Shown: positions 1 through 9,640, numbered from the stretch's first letter. The stretch: DNA of 53,793 bases from an uncultured Verrucomicrobiota bacterium (GCA_903854475.1 CAINWP010000247.1:1-53793); one strand, 5' to 3'. Notes: generated from the letters alone by a model not told the origin. Program-made: numbers and translations.

Positions 1-2
1 AC

Positions 3-590
3 GGCGGCTTCGTCGGAGTCCGCGGCCAGTTCACGGAGCGGTTAGAGGGCTCGATTGGCGGCGGCTACGAGATTCGCGAATTTCCCGACATCCCGGGTGC
101 GTCTTTCTCCATCCCGGCCGCGAACATTTCGGTGAGCTATGCGTTTCGCGAGACGACTAAGTTCTCATTGGCATTTATTCGGCGCACTGACAACGCTGCC
201 CAGATTGCGCGTCAAGGCGTCACCTACGCTACGACGACGTTCAATGTCCAACAGGCGCTGGGTACTACCGGTTCTTGGTTGGCAACGGCGGGGGTGTCGT
301 ACCAAGGTGGCTCCTTTGATAGCCTGACGGGCTTCGGGGCTGCCTACGAGCCGATTGCCGGCACCACCTTGAGGTCGCTGAGTTTGCGCACCGTCGACTA
401 CAAGCGAGACGACTCCATGATGTCGCTCTCCGGTGGTATTTCCTACAGGCCGCGGCGCTGGCTGCAGTTTGGCCTCAACTACTCCTACGACAACTATTCC
501 GTCGATTATGCAGATGCCGGGTTGAAGGATGTGTTTTTACCCACTTACGATGCCCACCGAGTGATGGTGGGAGTGCAGATTGGATATTGA
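3..590 (+). CDS. Outer-membrane beta-barrel protein, C-terminal part (5' end outside window)
   Basis: The reading frame is open from the first bases of the window, so this is the C-terminal 195 residues of a longer protein. The visible part is a run of alternating polar and aromatic strands separated by short turns. It ends in an aromatic residue (…GVQIGY), the usual C-terminal signature of Gram-negative outer-membrane barrels. It lies 2 bases upstream of a Wza-like exporter and a Wzc-like kinase. That placement fits the barrel proteins found in exopolysaccharide and exosortase-type loci, but the specific role (porin-like secretion channel or anchor) is inference. The barrel fold is fairly clear; the family is not. 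Confidence 0.7.
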   Translation, partial: GGFVGVRGQFTERLEGSIGGGYEIREFPDIPGASFSIPAANISVSYAFRETTKFSLAFIRRTDNAAQIARQGVTYATTTFNVQQALGTTGSWLATAGVSYQGGSFDSLTGFGAAYEPIAGTTLRSLSLRTVDYKRDDSMMSLSGGISYRPRRWLQFGLNYSYDNYSVDYADAGLKDVFLPTYDAHRVMVGVQIGY

Positions 591-592
591 TT

Positions 593-1150
593 ATGAAATG
601 GCATTTTAACCTGTGTTTATCTTGTCTTTTGGCTGGGGGAATGGCCTTGGCCCAAGATTCTGTTCGCCCAATTCTCCCTGGAGATGTTCTGGTGATCAAT
701 GTCGCTGAAGAATTGGACATGAAGCAGAACCTCCGGGTACCCACGGATGGGAAGATCACCTACTGGCTCCTCGATCCGGTAATCGTGACCAACAAGACCG
801 TGGCCGAGGTGCGACAGATTCTCTACACGATGCTGGACAAAGACTATATCATCAAGCCGGCCATTTCGGTAGAGGTCTCCGAGTACGTGAAGCACTACAT
901 CAACATCACGGGCAGCTTCGTTATGCAGGGGCGTAAAGAGATCCCTGCTGAGCGCCCGATTGACATTATGGATGCTATCGCGCTGGGTGGGGGATTCAGC
1001 CCGCGGGCCGACAAAGACAAGATTATCCTCCGGCGCAAAGGGCAGGTGACCACCTATTCCAAGAAACAGTTGGACAAGGCCTACGCCACGGGTGAGCGGG
1101 TTTTGATCGAACCAGATGACACGCTAGAGGTTCGAGAGAGCATCCTTTAA
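593..1150 (+). CDS. Polysaccharide export protein (Wza/BexD-like, short form)
   Basis: A 185-residue exported protein. An N-terminal signal peptide ends near ALAQDS. It is followed by the polysaccharide export domain (GDVLVINVAEE…, with the typical 'P.DGKI.Y' stretch) and a SLBB-like segment (ITGSFVMQGRKEIP … ALGGGFSPRADKDKI). Such proteins form the periplasmic/outer-membrane channel for capsule or exopolysaccharide. It is much shorter than E. coli Wza (about 380 residues), having a single SLBB region and no clear lipobox cysteine. ATG 593 was preferred over the TTG at 587, which overlaps the upstream stop. It sits in an operon between the barrel protein and the tyrosine kinase. Confidence 0.85.
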   Translation: MKWHFNLCLSCLLAGGMALAQDSVRPILPGDVLVINVAEELDMKQNLRVPTDGKITYWLLDPVIVTNKTVAEVRQILYTMLDKDYIIKPAISVEVSEYVKHYINITGSFVMQGRKEIPAERPIDIMDAIALGGGFSPRADKDKIILRRKGQVTTYSKKQLDKAYATGERVLIEPDDTLEVRESIL

Positions 1151-1169
1151 TTTGTTTATTTAATTTACC

Positions 1170-3332
1170 ATGGAGGAGCAATTTCAATCCCAGCAGGGAA
1201 ACTCGATGAGCGGAGGAGATCCGTCCATCAATCTAAGGCAGTATTGGCATGTCATCCTTGAGCGTCGTTGGCTCATCGTGGCGACGTGGTCTGTCTGTAT
1301 TATCGCTGGCGTGCTGTACGCGTTTCAGGCGACTCCGATGTTTCGAGCCATCGCTCGGCTTCAAATCGATCCGGAGAACCAAGGCGTGCTGAACTTGAAT
1401 AGCTTGGCTCTGGGCAATTCGGATCAGAATTACCTGACGACGCAGTACCGAAATCTCGAAAGTCGCAGCCTGATGATTGAGGTGATGAACAAGCTCAAGC
1501 TCGAAACGGAGGATGAGCGATACGCCAAGGCCGTCGACAAGGTTACGGCCGTGAGCAAGGATATTAAGATTGTTCCGATCCGTCTGAGCCGGTTGGTGGA
1601 GGTTCAAGTGACGCATCCCAAGGGTGATCAGGCCCAACGGATCGCAGATACGATACTCCAAGTTTTCTTGCAGCAGAATTTGGATGACAAGAAGAACAAG
1701 GCGCTTCAGGGACTCAAAATCTTGGAACAGGAGGCCACAGGTAAGGAGGCCGAGTTGGAGGCTCTCCAAGGCAGGCTCCAGAAGTACCGCAAGGACAAGG
1801 GGATGGTTTCCTTGAAAGATGCGCAAAACATCGATGCCGCCACGATGCGCGATCTTAAGACCGCTTACGAAAACTTGCGTTCAACGGCCGACGTAGCGAA
1901 ACAGATAGCCCAGCAGGCCCAAGAGTGGTTGGCCGCTGGAAAAGACATCACCGACTTTGCTCCTCTGGCCAAGGATGAGCAGGTGGCCTTCTTGCGCAAA
2001 CAGGTCAACGAGAACAGCTCCAAGCTCGCCGGTCTCCGAACCAAATACCGTGAGCGGCATCCCAGAGTCATTCAGCCGGCAACCCAGTTGCAGGCCGATT
2101 CCCAGAAGCTACGCGATGAATCTGAGCGAGCCCTTCAAGGTATTTTTCAGATGGCCGAATTGGAGAAGAGTCGGGAAGTCGAGGCCCTGCGGAAATACAC
2201 GGAGTCGGTGGAGCGAGTGTTCGCCCTCGATGAGGCTAAGATTAGTTATGATATTATGGAGCAGCAGCTCAAGCGGGTTGAGGGCTTTTACCAGACCATC
2301 TTGACCAAGGCGAAAGACTTCGATATCGGAGCCAAAGATCTTCTTCAAAACATGAAGGTTCAGGATCCAGCCTTCGCGCCGCTCAAGGCCGTGAGTCCAA
2401 ATAAGCCCCTGATCTTTCTGGGCAGTGTCGTAGGCGGTCTTGCCGCGGCTCTGGGCTTGGCTCTGTTCTTCAACTTCCTCGACGATTCCATCAAGAGCCA
2501 GGAGGACGTGGAGAATATCCTGCACCTGCCGTTCTTGGGCTACATTCCCAACATCAAGTCGATCAGCGTCGTGGAGCGCGATCTTCAGTCTCACCTGCAT
2601 CCAACCTCCAGCCCGGCCGAAGGTTTCCGGACCCTGCGTGCGGCCATTTCGCTGGCCAAGAATGCCGATAAACTCCGGGTCGTGGCCTTCAGCAGTACGA
2701 TCCCTTCCGAGGGCAAATCCTTGGTGGCATCCAACTTCGCGATCGTCACCTCTCAGACTGGGCTCAAGACACTGTTGGTCGACGCAGATCTCCGCCGTCC
2801 GTCCGTTCACAAAGCCTTTCAGCTGCAGAGTCCGGTGGGTCTTTCCGCATATCTCGCGGGACGCACCGACAACATGAGCGAATTCGTTCATACCACCGAT
2901 ATTCCTAACCTCGACGTGATTTGCTGCGGTGCGGTGCCGCCGAACCCATCCGAGTTGATCGGATCCGCCCGTATGGTCCAGTTCCTCGAGGAGGCTTCGC
3001 GGCGCTATGATCGGGTGATTCTAGACTGCCCGCCGGTCTCTGCCGTTTCCGACCCCCTCATCGTGGGTGCTATGGCCGATGGCATGGTGTTCGTCACCAA
3101 GTTCAATAAGATCCGTCGCGAGCATGCGTTGCGGTCCGTGCAGCGGATTCAAGATTCGGGCATCCACTTGGTGGGTTTGGTGCTCAACAACATCGACTTC
3201 GAAGGCAAGGATTCGTACTACTACAGCTATCACTACTACCAGAACAAGTACTACTCCTCGCACTATCGTAACAAATCGTCTGATCAGCCTGCTGACAAGA
3301 AATCGGCTTCGGAGACGTCTAAATCCGCCTGA
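1170..3332 (+). CDS. Polysaccharide co-polymerase / tyrosine autokinase (Wzc-like BY-kinase)
   Basis: A 720-residue inner-membrane protein. An N-terminal Wzz domain has a first TM around residues 35-52, followed by a long periplasmic coiled coil (about 170-400) and a second TM preceded by the proline-containing PNKP motif (about 410-432). The cytoplasmic BY-kinase domain carries a Walker A of the form PSEGKS near 510-516, a Walker A' (LLVDADLRRP) near 534 and a Walker B (VILDCPP) near 616. The C-terminus has a dense tyrosine cluster at about 682-702, the expected autophosphorylation tail. It regulates chain length and export of the polysaccharide with the upstream Wza-like protein. ATG 1206 has a better Shine-Dalgarno-like AGGGA and is an alternative start. 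Confidence 0.93.
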   Translation: MEEQFQSQQGNSMSGGDPSINLRQYWHVILERRWLIVATWSVCIIAGVLYAFQATPMFRAIARLQIDPENQGVLNLNSLALGNSDQNYLTTQYRNLESRSLMIEVMNKLKLETEDERYAKAVDKVTAVSKDIKIVPIRLSRLVEVQVTHPKGDQAQRIADTILQVFLQQNLDDKKNKALQGLKILEQEATGKEAELEALQGRLQKYRKDKGMVSLKDAQNIDAATMRDLKTAYENLRSTADVAKQIAQQAQEWLAAGKDITDFAPLAKDEQVAFLRKQVNENSSKLAGLRTKYRERHPRVIQPATQLQADSQKLRDESERALQGIFQMAELEKSREVEALRKYTESVERVFALDEAKISYDIMEQQLKRVEGFYQTILTKAKDFDIGAKDLLQNMKVQDPAFAPLKAVSPNKPLIFLGSVVGGLAAALGLALFFNFLDDSIKSQEDVENILHLPFLGYIPNIKSISVVERDLQSHLHPTSSPAEGFRTLRAAISLAKNADKLRVVAFSSTIPSEGKSLVASNFAIVTSQTGLKTLLVDADLRRPSVHKAFQLQSPVGLSAYLAGRTDNMSEFVHTTDIPNLDVICCGAVPPNPSELIGSARMVQFLEEASRRYDRVILDCPPVSAVSDPLIVGAMADGMVFVTKFNKIRREHALRSVQRIQDSGIHLVGLVLNNIDFEGKDSYYYSYHYYQNKYYSSHYRNKSSDQPADKKSASETSKSA

Positions 3333-3360
3333 TCCGGTCGATTTATTTCGATTCAGACAA

Positions 3361-3390
3361 AACGGCGCGGATAACTCCGCGCCGTTTTTT
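3361..3390 (+). terminator. Strong intrinsic terminator after the polysaccharide operon
   Basis: A perfect 10-bp GC-rich stem (AACGGCGCGG pairing with CCGCGCCGTT), a 6-base loop and a run of T's. It lies 28 bases after the kinase stop codon and closes the plus-strand operon before the convergent FG-GAP gene. The 160 bases beyond it hold nothing I recognise. Confidence 0.92.
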
Positions 3391-3554
3391 GTCTATTGGA
3401 CAGGTTGGTCCAAAAACTCTGGCCCTCGGTATCTCCGCAACTGATTCTCCGGTTCGAGGCAGGCCTTGGCCTCCGAGAAGTATCCTTGAAGGGATTTGAA
3501 GGAAAAAATCACTCGACTGAGTCTCTGACTTACTGGAAAAAGCGAGGAACCGAA

Positions 3555-5477
3555 TTACTTCCTTCGGAGGAGTGTCGTTTGCTGGAGCGGTGCGGTGAAG
3601 GATTCCTCGTAGCCATCCGGCCATCGGATCCGTGCCTCGGAAATCTTGCTGCGTCCCAGGCCTATATTGATGGGCAGTTCGCTCTGCGAGAGGTAGCTCT
3701 TGGTGGGCATGACTTGACGCGAGATTCGGCGTCCATCCTCGGTGCGCAGGTGGATCCAGGCTCCGATGGCTTCAGGATTGCCGTCTCGCCCGATTAATTG
3801 CAGCCGGACCCAATGGTTTCCCAGGGCTTGGTCATTGCGGAGCAACAGCGGAGGTCCATGAATCTGGGTCATTACCACATCGAGGTCTCCATCCCGATCA
3901 AAATCTGCATACGCCGATCCGCGTCCTACGATGGGTTGGAAGAGGTCTTCACCCGCCTCGGCAGCCGTGGCGCTGATGAACGTTTGATTGCCTCCGCCGT
4001 TCCAGAAGAGTTGGGCTGGTTGCCTGTAGCGGACATTGGCCTGCACCTTCTCGATGTCATCTTCGATGTGTCCGTTGGTAGTCAGGACATCGAGCCGTCC
4101 ATCGAGGTCATAGTCGAAAAAGAAGAGTCCAAACTTGAGAAGCAATCGGCTCGCCGGTCCGAGGCCTTCCGTAATGGCCTCGTCAGCGAACACCAGGGTA
4201 TCTTTCGTCGGTTGAGCCACATAGAGGGCATTCATTTCATTGGCGAAATTGCCGATGGCGATCCCCAGCGCACGGTCAGGACGAAAACGTGCCGCGTCGA
4301 TGCCCATGGCCCCACGAGTTTGCCCGTAGGAGTCGAAGGCCACACCGCTCTGGGCACCCACCTCTTGAAAGGTACCATCGTGCCTATTGGTGAAGACGAA
4401 GTTCTGGACGGTGTCATTGGCCACCACGAGGTCCATCCATCCGTCGTCATTTAGATCGATCGGAGCCACGGCGAGGGTCTTGGCCATGGGAAGCCCCGTG
4501 GCTGGATTTCGGATGCGGAGACCACTTCGGGCAGAGATTTCAGTGAAATAGGGTAGGGCACCCGGTGCGCTAGGACCGTCATTCCGGTAGAGGGCGGGGA
4601 AGGTGCCGGGAAAGAGCCAGGGGCGCCCATAGGCGCGCCCCACACCCACAAGTTGGTTGTTCACCTCTCGATCCATTTGGGGCGACCACTCGACATAGTG
4701 CCCGACGAAGAGGTCTAAGTCGCCATCCCGATCGAGGTCAAACCAGGCCGCGGCCGTGGACCATCCGGAAGACGAGGCGGGCAAGCCGCTTTGGGCCGTG
4801 ATGTCTGCAAAATGTCCCTCTCCCAAATTCCGGAATAGGCGCACCCCACCGAGTCCGGTCAGCAACACATCGGTTCGGGAATCGCCATCCAGATCCCCGC
4901 AGGCCACCCCCATGCCATAAAACGGGACGTCCAAGCCCGATCCAGCGGTGATGTCGGTGAACCGAATGGGCCCACCGGGCGAGGTGTCGTTCCGATACAA
5001 GGCCGCAGTGGTTGAGTGGTTTGTTTGGGTTGACGCATCGGGCCACTCCGTTCCATTGACGAACAGGAGGTCTGCATCGCCATCTCCATCCAGATCGAAA
5101 CAAGCCACACCGCCCCCCAGCGTTTCGGGCAGGAGTTTGCTGCCCCGTGCTCCGTTGCTGTGGGTGAAGCGGATGCCGGCCTCGCGGGTGATGTCCGTGA
5201 ACCGGATAGATGGAGGTCGTGGGCCGCGACCGGAATCGTTGGCCACCGGACTCTGAATGGGGGAGAGCGCTGCCGTTGCAGCGACGGGTCGGCGTTGTAG
5301 CCACCAGACAGCCGCTGCCGCCACCACACAGAGAAGAATCAGGACGGCCAATGAACGGCGCAGGGCCTGAGTGATCACCTCATCCTCTGAACCAGGCGTT
5401 CGTCCGGGTTGGGGATTCAGGCGGGCCATGTCGGCACGCTGGGATGATCGCGGCCGTGTTTTCAAGCCCGGAACCAC
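3555..5477 (-). CDS. CRTAC1-type FG-GAP/VCBS propeller protein with ASPIC/UnbV domain
   Basis: A 640-residue protein. One TM or uncleaved signal segment lies at about 43-63. A seven-bladed propeller made of FG-GAP/VCBS repeats follows, with many calcium-loop motifs of the form D-x-D-x-D-G-x-x-D (for example DLDGDGDADL and DYDLDGRLDVL). The C-terminus is an ASPIC/UnbV domain (IGAWIHLRTEDGRRISRQV … IRWPDGYEE). Proteins of this family are exported or membrane-anchored, and their function is mostly unknown. The start is GTG; Met17 at 5429 is an alternative, and neither has a clear ribosome site. It converges on the polysaccharide operon and diverges from the squalene/phytoene synthase gene. Confidence 0.88.
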   Translation of the reverse strand: MVPGLKTRPRSSQRADMARLNPQPGRTPGSEDEVITQALRRSLAVLILLCVVAAAAVWWLQRRPVAATAALSPIQSPVANDSGRGPRPPSIRFTDITREAGIRFTHSNGARGSKLLPETLGGGVACFDLDGDGDADLLFVNGTEWPDASTQTNHSTTAALYRNDTSPGGPIRFTDITAGSGLDVPFYGMGVACGDLDGDSRTDVLLTGLGGVRLFRNLGEGHFADITAQSGLPASSSGWSTAAAWFDLDRDGDLDLFVGHYVEWSPQMDREVNNQLVGVGRAYGRPWLFPGTFPALYRNDGPSAPGALPYFTEISARSGLRIRNPATGLPMAKTLAVAPIDLNDDGWMDLVVANDTVQNFVFTNRHDGTFQEVGAQSGVAFDSYGQTRGAMGIDAARFRPDRALGIAIGNFANEMNALYVAQPTKDTLVFADEAITEGLGPASRLLLKFGLFFFDYDLDGRLDVLTTNGHIEDDIEKVQANVRYRQPAQLFWNGGGNQTFISATAAEAGEDLFQPIVGRGSAYADFDRDGDLDVVMTQIHGPPLLLRNDQALGNHWVRLQLIGRDGNPEAIGAWIHLRTEDGRRISRQVMPTKSYLSQSELPINIGLGRSKISEARIRWPDGYEESFTAPLQQTTLLRRK

Positions 5478-5628
5478 TGAGCGCCAATGGAAGTTTCACA
5501 TCGAACCTTCGGGTATCCTCAAACGGAGGGTCGGATGGATTCGGGTGACGGGTCGCAGCGGTGGCAGTCACGGAGCCTCAACCAAAATTAGGACACGTCC
5601 ATGACTGGTCATTCTTCATGGAGTCTGT

Positions 5629-6681
5629 TTGCCTTTCCTGACGATGTCCGGAGCCGTTGGTTCCTCAGTTTTGTTGACGACCCTCTTGAGGGATGTGTCC
5701 CGCTCGTTCTACCTGACTTTGAGGATCCTTCCCTCACGGGTGCGCGCTCCTATCGGTCTGGCGTATTTGTTGGCCCGTGCCACCGATACGTTGGCCGATG
5801 CCTCATCGGTCCCGGTGGCGGTTCGTCGAAGAGCTTTGGAATCGCTGCGAGACCGCATTCTTGATGGTCAGGCGGCACCGCCGCAATGGGCTGACTTCGA
5901 TACCAAAAGCCCAGAAGTCACTGCTGCTGAGCGCACGCTGTTGCACCGCATCCCCGAGGCCTTGGCGATTCTGGATCATTCCAAAGTCTGGCAGAAGGAC
6001 TGCATTCGCACGGTCTTGGAAACGATTGTGGGCGGTCAGATTTTGGACCTAGACCGCTTTGGCGAGATTCGGCCGGGAGAGGGTGTCGTAGCCCTGTCCA
6101 ATGCCGCGGCTCTGGATGACTACACTTATCGAGTGGCTGGTTGTGTGGGTGAATTCTGGACCCGCATTTGCCGCAGCCAACTTTTCCCTACGGCTGCACT
6201 GGATGATGCCGCATTTCAAGCCGATGGCATCCGCTTCGGTAAGGGCCTTCAGTTGATTAATATTTTGAGGGACCTGCCGAAGGATCTTCAGGCAGGCAGG
6301 TGTTATTTGCCGTGCGATGAGTTGGCTCGGGAGGGGCTTACGCCGGCGGATCTTCTGGATCCGGCGCTCGAAGACCGACTTCGCCCGGTGTATGATCAAT
6401 GGTTGTATCAGGCTGAGGAGCATTTGGCAGCCGGATGGAATTACGTCCGCAGCATTCCCTCCGATCAGCGTCGCGTTCGACTGGCCTGTGCATGGCCGAT
6501 CTTAATCGGTGTGCAAACGCTTCGGCGGCTTCGGCAGCCGGGCGTACTGGATGCCCGCCGCCGCGTTAAGATCTCGCGAGCGGATGTCCGGTCGATCCTG
6601 TGGGCGACGCTCTGGAGATTACCCTTTCAACGGAGTTGGGAGGGCCTGTTCGAGTCGATGAGGACTGCGCCTGTCTCCTGA
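5629..6681 (+). CDS. Squalene/phytoene synthase family protein
   Basis: A 350-residue head-to-head prenyl synthase. The substrate-binding SRSFYLTLRILP segment is at 24-35, the first Asp-rich motif DTLAD at 53-57, the Tyr/Gly segment YTYRVAGCVGEFW at about 165-177 and the second Asp motif NILRDLPKD at 211-219. All Mg-diphosphate ligands are present, so the enzyme should condense two FPP or GGPP. The sequence resembles bacterial squalene synthases, but product specificity cannot be read, and no cyclase or desaturase gene is adjacent to decide between hopanoid and carotenoid use. The TTG start at 629 (5629) has GGAG five bases upstream; ATG 5644 is the alternative. Confidence 0.88.
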   Translation: MPFLTMSGAVGSSVLLTTLLRDVSRSFYLTLRILPSRVRAPIGLAYLLARATDTLADASSVPVAVRRRALESLRDRILDGQAAPPQWADFDTKSPEVTAAERTLLHRIPEALAILDHSKVWQKDCIRTVLETIVGGQILDLDRFGEIRPGEGVVALSNAAALDDYTYRVAGCVGEFWTRICRSQLFPTAALDDAAFQADGIRFGKGLQLINILRDLPKDLQAGRCYLPCDELAREGLTPADLLDPALEDRLRPVYDQWLYQAEEHLAAGWNYVRSIPSDQRRVRLACAWPILIGVQTLRRLRQPGVLDARRRVKISRADVRSILWATLWRLPFQRSWEGLFESMRTAPVS

Positions 6682-6742
6682 CGACCGGAAAGCGGGAGTC
6701 CCGATTGGACGCCACGGCGACGGCAGGTAAGTGTAGAAGCAC

Positions 6743-7648
6743 ATGAGGGTCTTGATTACGGGTGCCACCGGATTTGTTGGACGAGCCGTTTGCGAGGCGG
6801 TGGTGCGTGAGGGGCATTCAGTGCGGCGCATGGCCCGCGGAAACCGCTCGCACTCATTGGAGCCTCAGAATAGTGCAATGGAGTGGGTGAGGGGTTCGGT
6901 GCTGTGTCCGAACGATCTCCGCCAAGGCATGCAGGGGTGTGATGCCGTCATTCACCTCGTCGGCATTATCGGCGAGATCGGCGACCAGACCTTTGAGCGG
7001 GTCCATCTGGAGGGAACACGCCGGGTTCTTGAAGCAGCACTGACTTCAGGCGTGCGCCGGATGATCCACATGAGTGCCTTGGGGACCCGGCCTGAGGCTG
7101 CTTCTCGGTACCATCAAACCAAGTGGGCTGCCGAGGAGGCGGTGAGGAGTTCTGGTTTGGACTGGACGGTGTTTCGGCCTTCGTTGATTTACGGGCCCGG
7201 TGATGGATTCGTAAACTTATTTGCCCGGATGAGTCGCTGGTCGCCGGTGTTGCCGGTGATCGGTCGGGGAACGTCCCTGTTGCAACCGGTGTCGGTCGAT
7301 TGCGTGGCCCGTGCGTTTGCGCGTGCGATTGATTCAAAAGCCGCCGTCCACCAGACCTACGACCTTTGCGGTCCCGACCGTCTCAATTTGCCGCAGGTCT
7401 TGCGGACCCTCCTGCGGGTCACCCGGCGTCACCGCATTATTGTGAGAATACCCCGGGCACTAGCCTGGTACCCGACCGCAGTCTTGGAGCAGATTTTTCC
7501 GCGAGTCCTCCGACGTCCGGCTCCCTTGAGTCGGGATCAGATTCTCATGCTGGAAGAGGACAATATTGGGAACCCCGAGGCGGCTGAGCGTGATTTCCAG
7601 ATCCCATCGGTTCCCTTTGCGAAGGGAGTCGGAGACTTTTTGCGCTGA
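6743..7648 (+). CDS. Complex I NDUFA9-like NAD(P)-binding SDR / epimerase
   Basis: A 301-residue atypical short-chain dehydrogenase. It has the N-terminal Rossmann motif GATGFVG (7-13) and Ser/Tyr-x3-Lys-type active-site residues (YHQTK, Tyr123 and Lys127), then FRPSLIYGPGD, typical of extended SDRs. The whole resembles the NDUFA9/YwnB-like group rather than a sugar-nucleotide epimerase. The substrate is unknown. It lies 61 bases after the squalene/phytoene synthase and may be cotranscribed. A role in isoprenoid modification is only suggested by position. It converges on trpC. Confidence 0.8.
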   Translation: MRVLITGATGFVGRAVCEAVVREGHSVRRMARGNRSHSLEPQNSAMEWVRGSVLCPNDLRQGMQGCDAVIHLVGIIGEIGDQTFERVHLEGTRRVLEAALTSGVRRMIHMSALGTRPEAASRYHQTKWAAEEAVRSSGLDWTVFRPSLIYGPGDGFVNLFARMSRWSPVLPVIGRGTSLLQPVSVDCVARAFARAIDSKAAVHQTYDLCGPDRLNLPQVLRTLLRVTRRHRIIVRIPRALAWYPTAVLEQIFPRVLRRPAPLSRDQILMLEEDNIGNPEAAERDFQIPSVPFAKGVGDFLR

Positions 7649-7688
7649 GGGGCTTCCGGCAGTCCCTGAAAAGGGTTGGCTGAGGTAT

Positions 7689-8495
7689 TCAGACACCGAT
7701 GAGTTCGGCAACTTTTGCCGAAACGTCGCCGCTCTTCATTAGCGATTCCCCGACGAGGATGGCATGGCAGCCGGCATTCCGGAGGCGATCGACATCCGCT
7801 CGTTGGTGAATTCCACTTTCTCCCACGAGAAGACGTCGAGTGGAGTCGGAGGCGGCGAAGAGTTTCTTGGCTAGAGTTTCCGTGGTCGCAAGATTCACTT
7901 GGAAGGTCTTGAGATCCCGATTGTTTACCCCTACGAGTCGGGCTCCGCAGCGCAGCGCTCGCTCGAGTTCCGTCTCGTCATGAACTTCGACCAGAGCGCT
8001 GAGTCCTGCTGCATCGGCCAGACTGTGGAAGTGCGACAACTGATCATCCGAGAGGATGGAAACAATGAGCAGGATCGCATCGGCTCCCCATTCAATGGCT
8101 TCAAGAATTTGCCGCTCATCGATAATGAAGTCCTTGCGAAGCAGCGGCAGTCCGACGGCCTCTCGGATGGCCTTGAGATATTCGAGCGATCCTTGGAAGA
8201 ACTGCTCGTCGGTGAGTACCGACAGACAGCTCGCTCCAGCTGCCTCATATTCTTTAGCGATCCGGACCGGATCAAAATTCGGGCAAATCACTCCCAGGCT
8301 AGGCGAGGCCTTTTTAACCTCTGCGATCAAAGCGATGTCTCCCTGACGTGGGGTGGCCAGAGCCGCCGTGAAGTCTCGGATCCCCGAGCCGCGCTGTTGG
8401 ATGGCCTGTCGAAGCTGCGAGGCGGCCACCGGTCCCGGAGGCAGCAAGTCCACTTCTACACGCTTCTGCGCGACAATGGTGTCGAGAATACTCAT
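7689..8495 (-). CDS. trpC: Indole-3-glycerol phosphate synthase
   Basis: A 268-residue TIM-barrel enzyme of tryptophan synthesis that closes CdRP to indole-3-glycerol phosphate. The characteristic motifs are in order: AEVKKASPS (catalytic Lys), LRKDFI, LVEVHDE, VGVNNRDL and LVGESGI with a terminal AILVGESLM. The length matches free-standing TrpC. It stands alone: no other trp gene is adjacent, so the pathway genes are scattered in this genome, and no leader peptide or attenuator is visible upstream. Confidence 0.96.
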   Translation of the reverse strand: MSILDTIVAQKRVEVDLLPPGPVAASQLRQAIQQRGSGIRDFTAALATPRQGDIALIAEVKKASPSLGVICPNFDPVRIAKEYEAAGASCLSVLTDEQFFQGSLEYLKAIREAVGLPLLRKDFIIDERQILEAIEWGADAILLIVSILSDDQLSHFHSLADAAGLSALVEVHDETELERALRCGARLVGVNNRDLKTFQVNLATTETLAKKLFAASDSTRRLLVGESGIHQRADVDRLRNAGCHAILVGESLMKSGDVSAKVAELIGV

Positions 8496-8600
8496 CGATG
8501 TTGAAAAGGTACCGGGGTTGGGGGTCTTGAATCACGCCCGAAGATCGTTCGAGTCGGGCGTGCGGTGGAGGGGGCCGTAGGACAGCTTGCGGTCTTGGGA

Positions 8601-9467
8601 TCACAGTCCTTGGAGCGCGCGAAGGGTCCAATCGGCTCGGTCTGCCGGATTCGCCCAATGGCGCATGTCCTGAATACGGCGACGATCTAGGTTTTCGACA
8701 TGCCCATCCACCATCCCGCTCACCGATCGCAGGTTGTAGCGCGGGTGCACATAACCCCACGCCTCAGGGCCGTCGTCCGAATTCCAATCCACGGCCCAGC
8801 GACGCGCATTCAGGTAGGGTGGTTTCACGACGTAATATCCAGGCACGATTCGGCCCTCGAAGGGGCCGCGGGCGGAGGTGAAAACGAGGAGTTCCGACGG
8901 ACGGGCTACCTCGGCGGTCTTGAGAACACAAAATCGCCCGAACCGATCAAAGGCCCGCTCCGTGGGCGGCAGTTCGACGTCATCTCCGCCGACAAAGACG
9001 GAATTAATGCCCTGAGAGGGAAACACCGAAGCGGCGTAGACTCCGAGGTCGGGGTCTTCCATGCGACGGAAGGTTTCTAAAGTGCGTCGGTTTTCATTCA
9101 GGTACATTACATCAAAACTTTTCCCCAGGTAGGGGGCGATCCGCCACGGGTATCGAGCGTTGATGGGATGATTGACCGGGTGTCCCTGAAAGTCGGTGGC
9201 GTTCAGCCCATAGCGGTAGCCGGGAAGCACCGAGTCGGAGTTGTCCTCAGCGTAGAGGCTCCAAGCAATGAGCAACTGACGAGACCCGGACATTTCATTG
9301 ACTTGTGAAGCTCGATAGCGGGCCTTGCCCAGCGCCGGTAGCAGCATGGCCGCTAAGAGGGCGATAATGCCGATGACCACCAGCAGCTCGATGAGGGTGA
9401 AGGCATGGAACTTCTTTCTCTGAAGAACAGAGGCGGTCCGGAAGTAGGATGGCGTAACGGTGCGCAT
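8601..9467 (-). CDS. Type II secretion/pseudopilin-like protein with prepilin N-terminus
   Basis: A 288-residue protein with a class III prepilin signal. A basic leader precedes a prepilin peptidase-like site (HAFTLIELLVV) and a hydrophobic stretch (IGIIALLAAMLLPAL) at about 22-45. This is followed by a globular domain and a tail with the motif VSGMVDGHVENL. The pattern is that of the large paralogous G-type families in Verrucomicrobiota and Planctomycetes (relatives of DUF1559, H-x9-DG). It is expected to be processed at the inner membrane and exposed in the periplasm. Its function is unknown; the family is usually present in many copies. Confidence 0.85.
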   Translation of the reverse strand: MRTVTPSYFRTASVLQRKKFHAFTLIELLVVIGIIALLAAMLLPALGKARYRASQVNEMSGSRQLLIAWSLYAEDNSDSVLPGYRYGLNATDFQGHPVNHPINARYPWRIAPYLGKSFDVMYLNENRRTLETFRRMEDPDLGVYAASVFPSQGINSVFVGGDDVELPPTERAFDRFGRFCVLKTAEVARPSELLVFTSARGPFEGRIVPGYYVVKPPYLNARRWAVDWNSDDGPEAWGYVHPRYNLRSVSGMVDGHVENLDRRRIQDMRHWANPADRADWTLRALQGL

Positions 9468-9640
9468 CGACTGCGGGACTGCAGACTAACCTCGAAATCC
9501 GCGGCGTCCAAGGCCACAGGTGACATACGGCGGAGTTGAATCGTTGTGGCGGGTCAAGGGCAGCACTCTTGACCGCTTGCCTCCAAGGCACTTCCGATCG
9601 AAGCTATGCCCAGTAACGAATTAAGTGCTGCACAGAAAAC

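Noticed and set aside
2109-2891. Minus-strand ORF (260 residues) opposite the tyrosine kinase
   Set aside because: Lies across the kinase's coiled coil and Walker motifs; no independent support.
3396-4454. Two plus-strand ORFs opposite the FG-GAP protein
   Set aside because: They only mirror the propeller's codon bias; the minus-strand protein has clear repeated calcium motifs.
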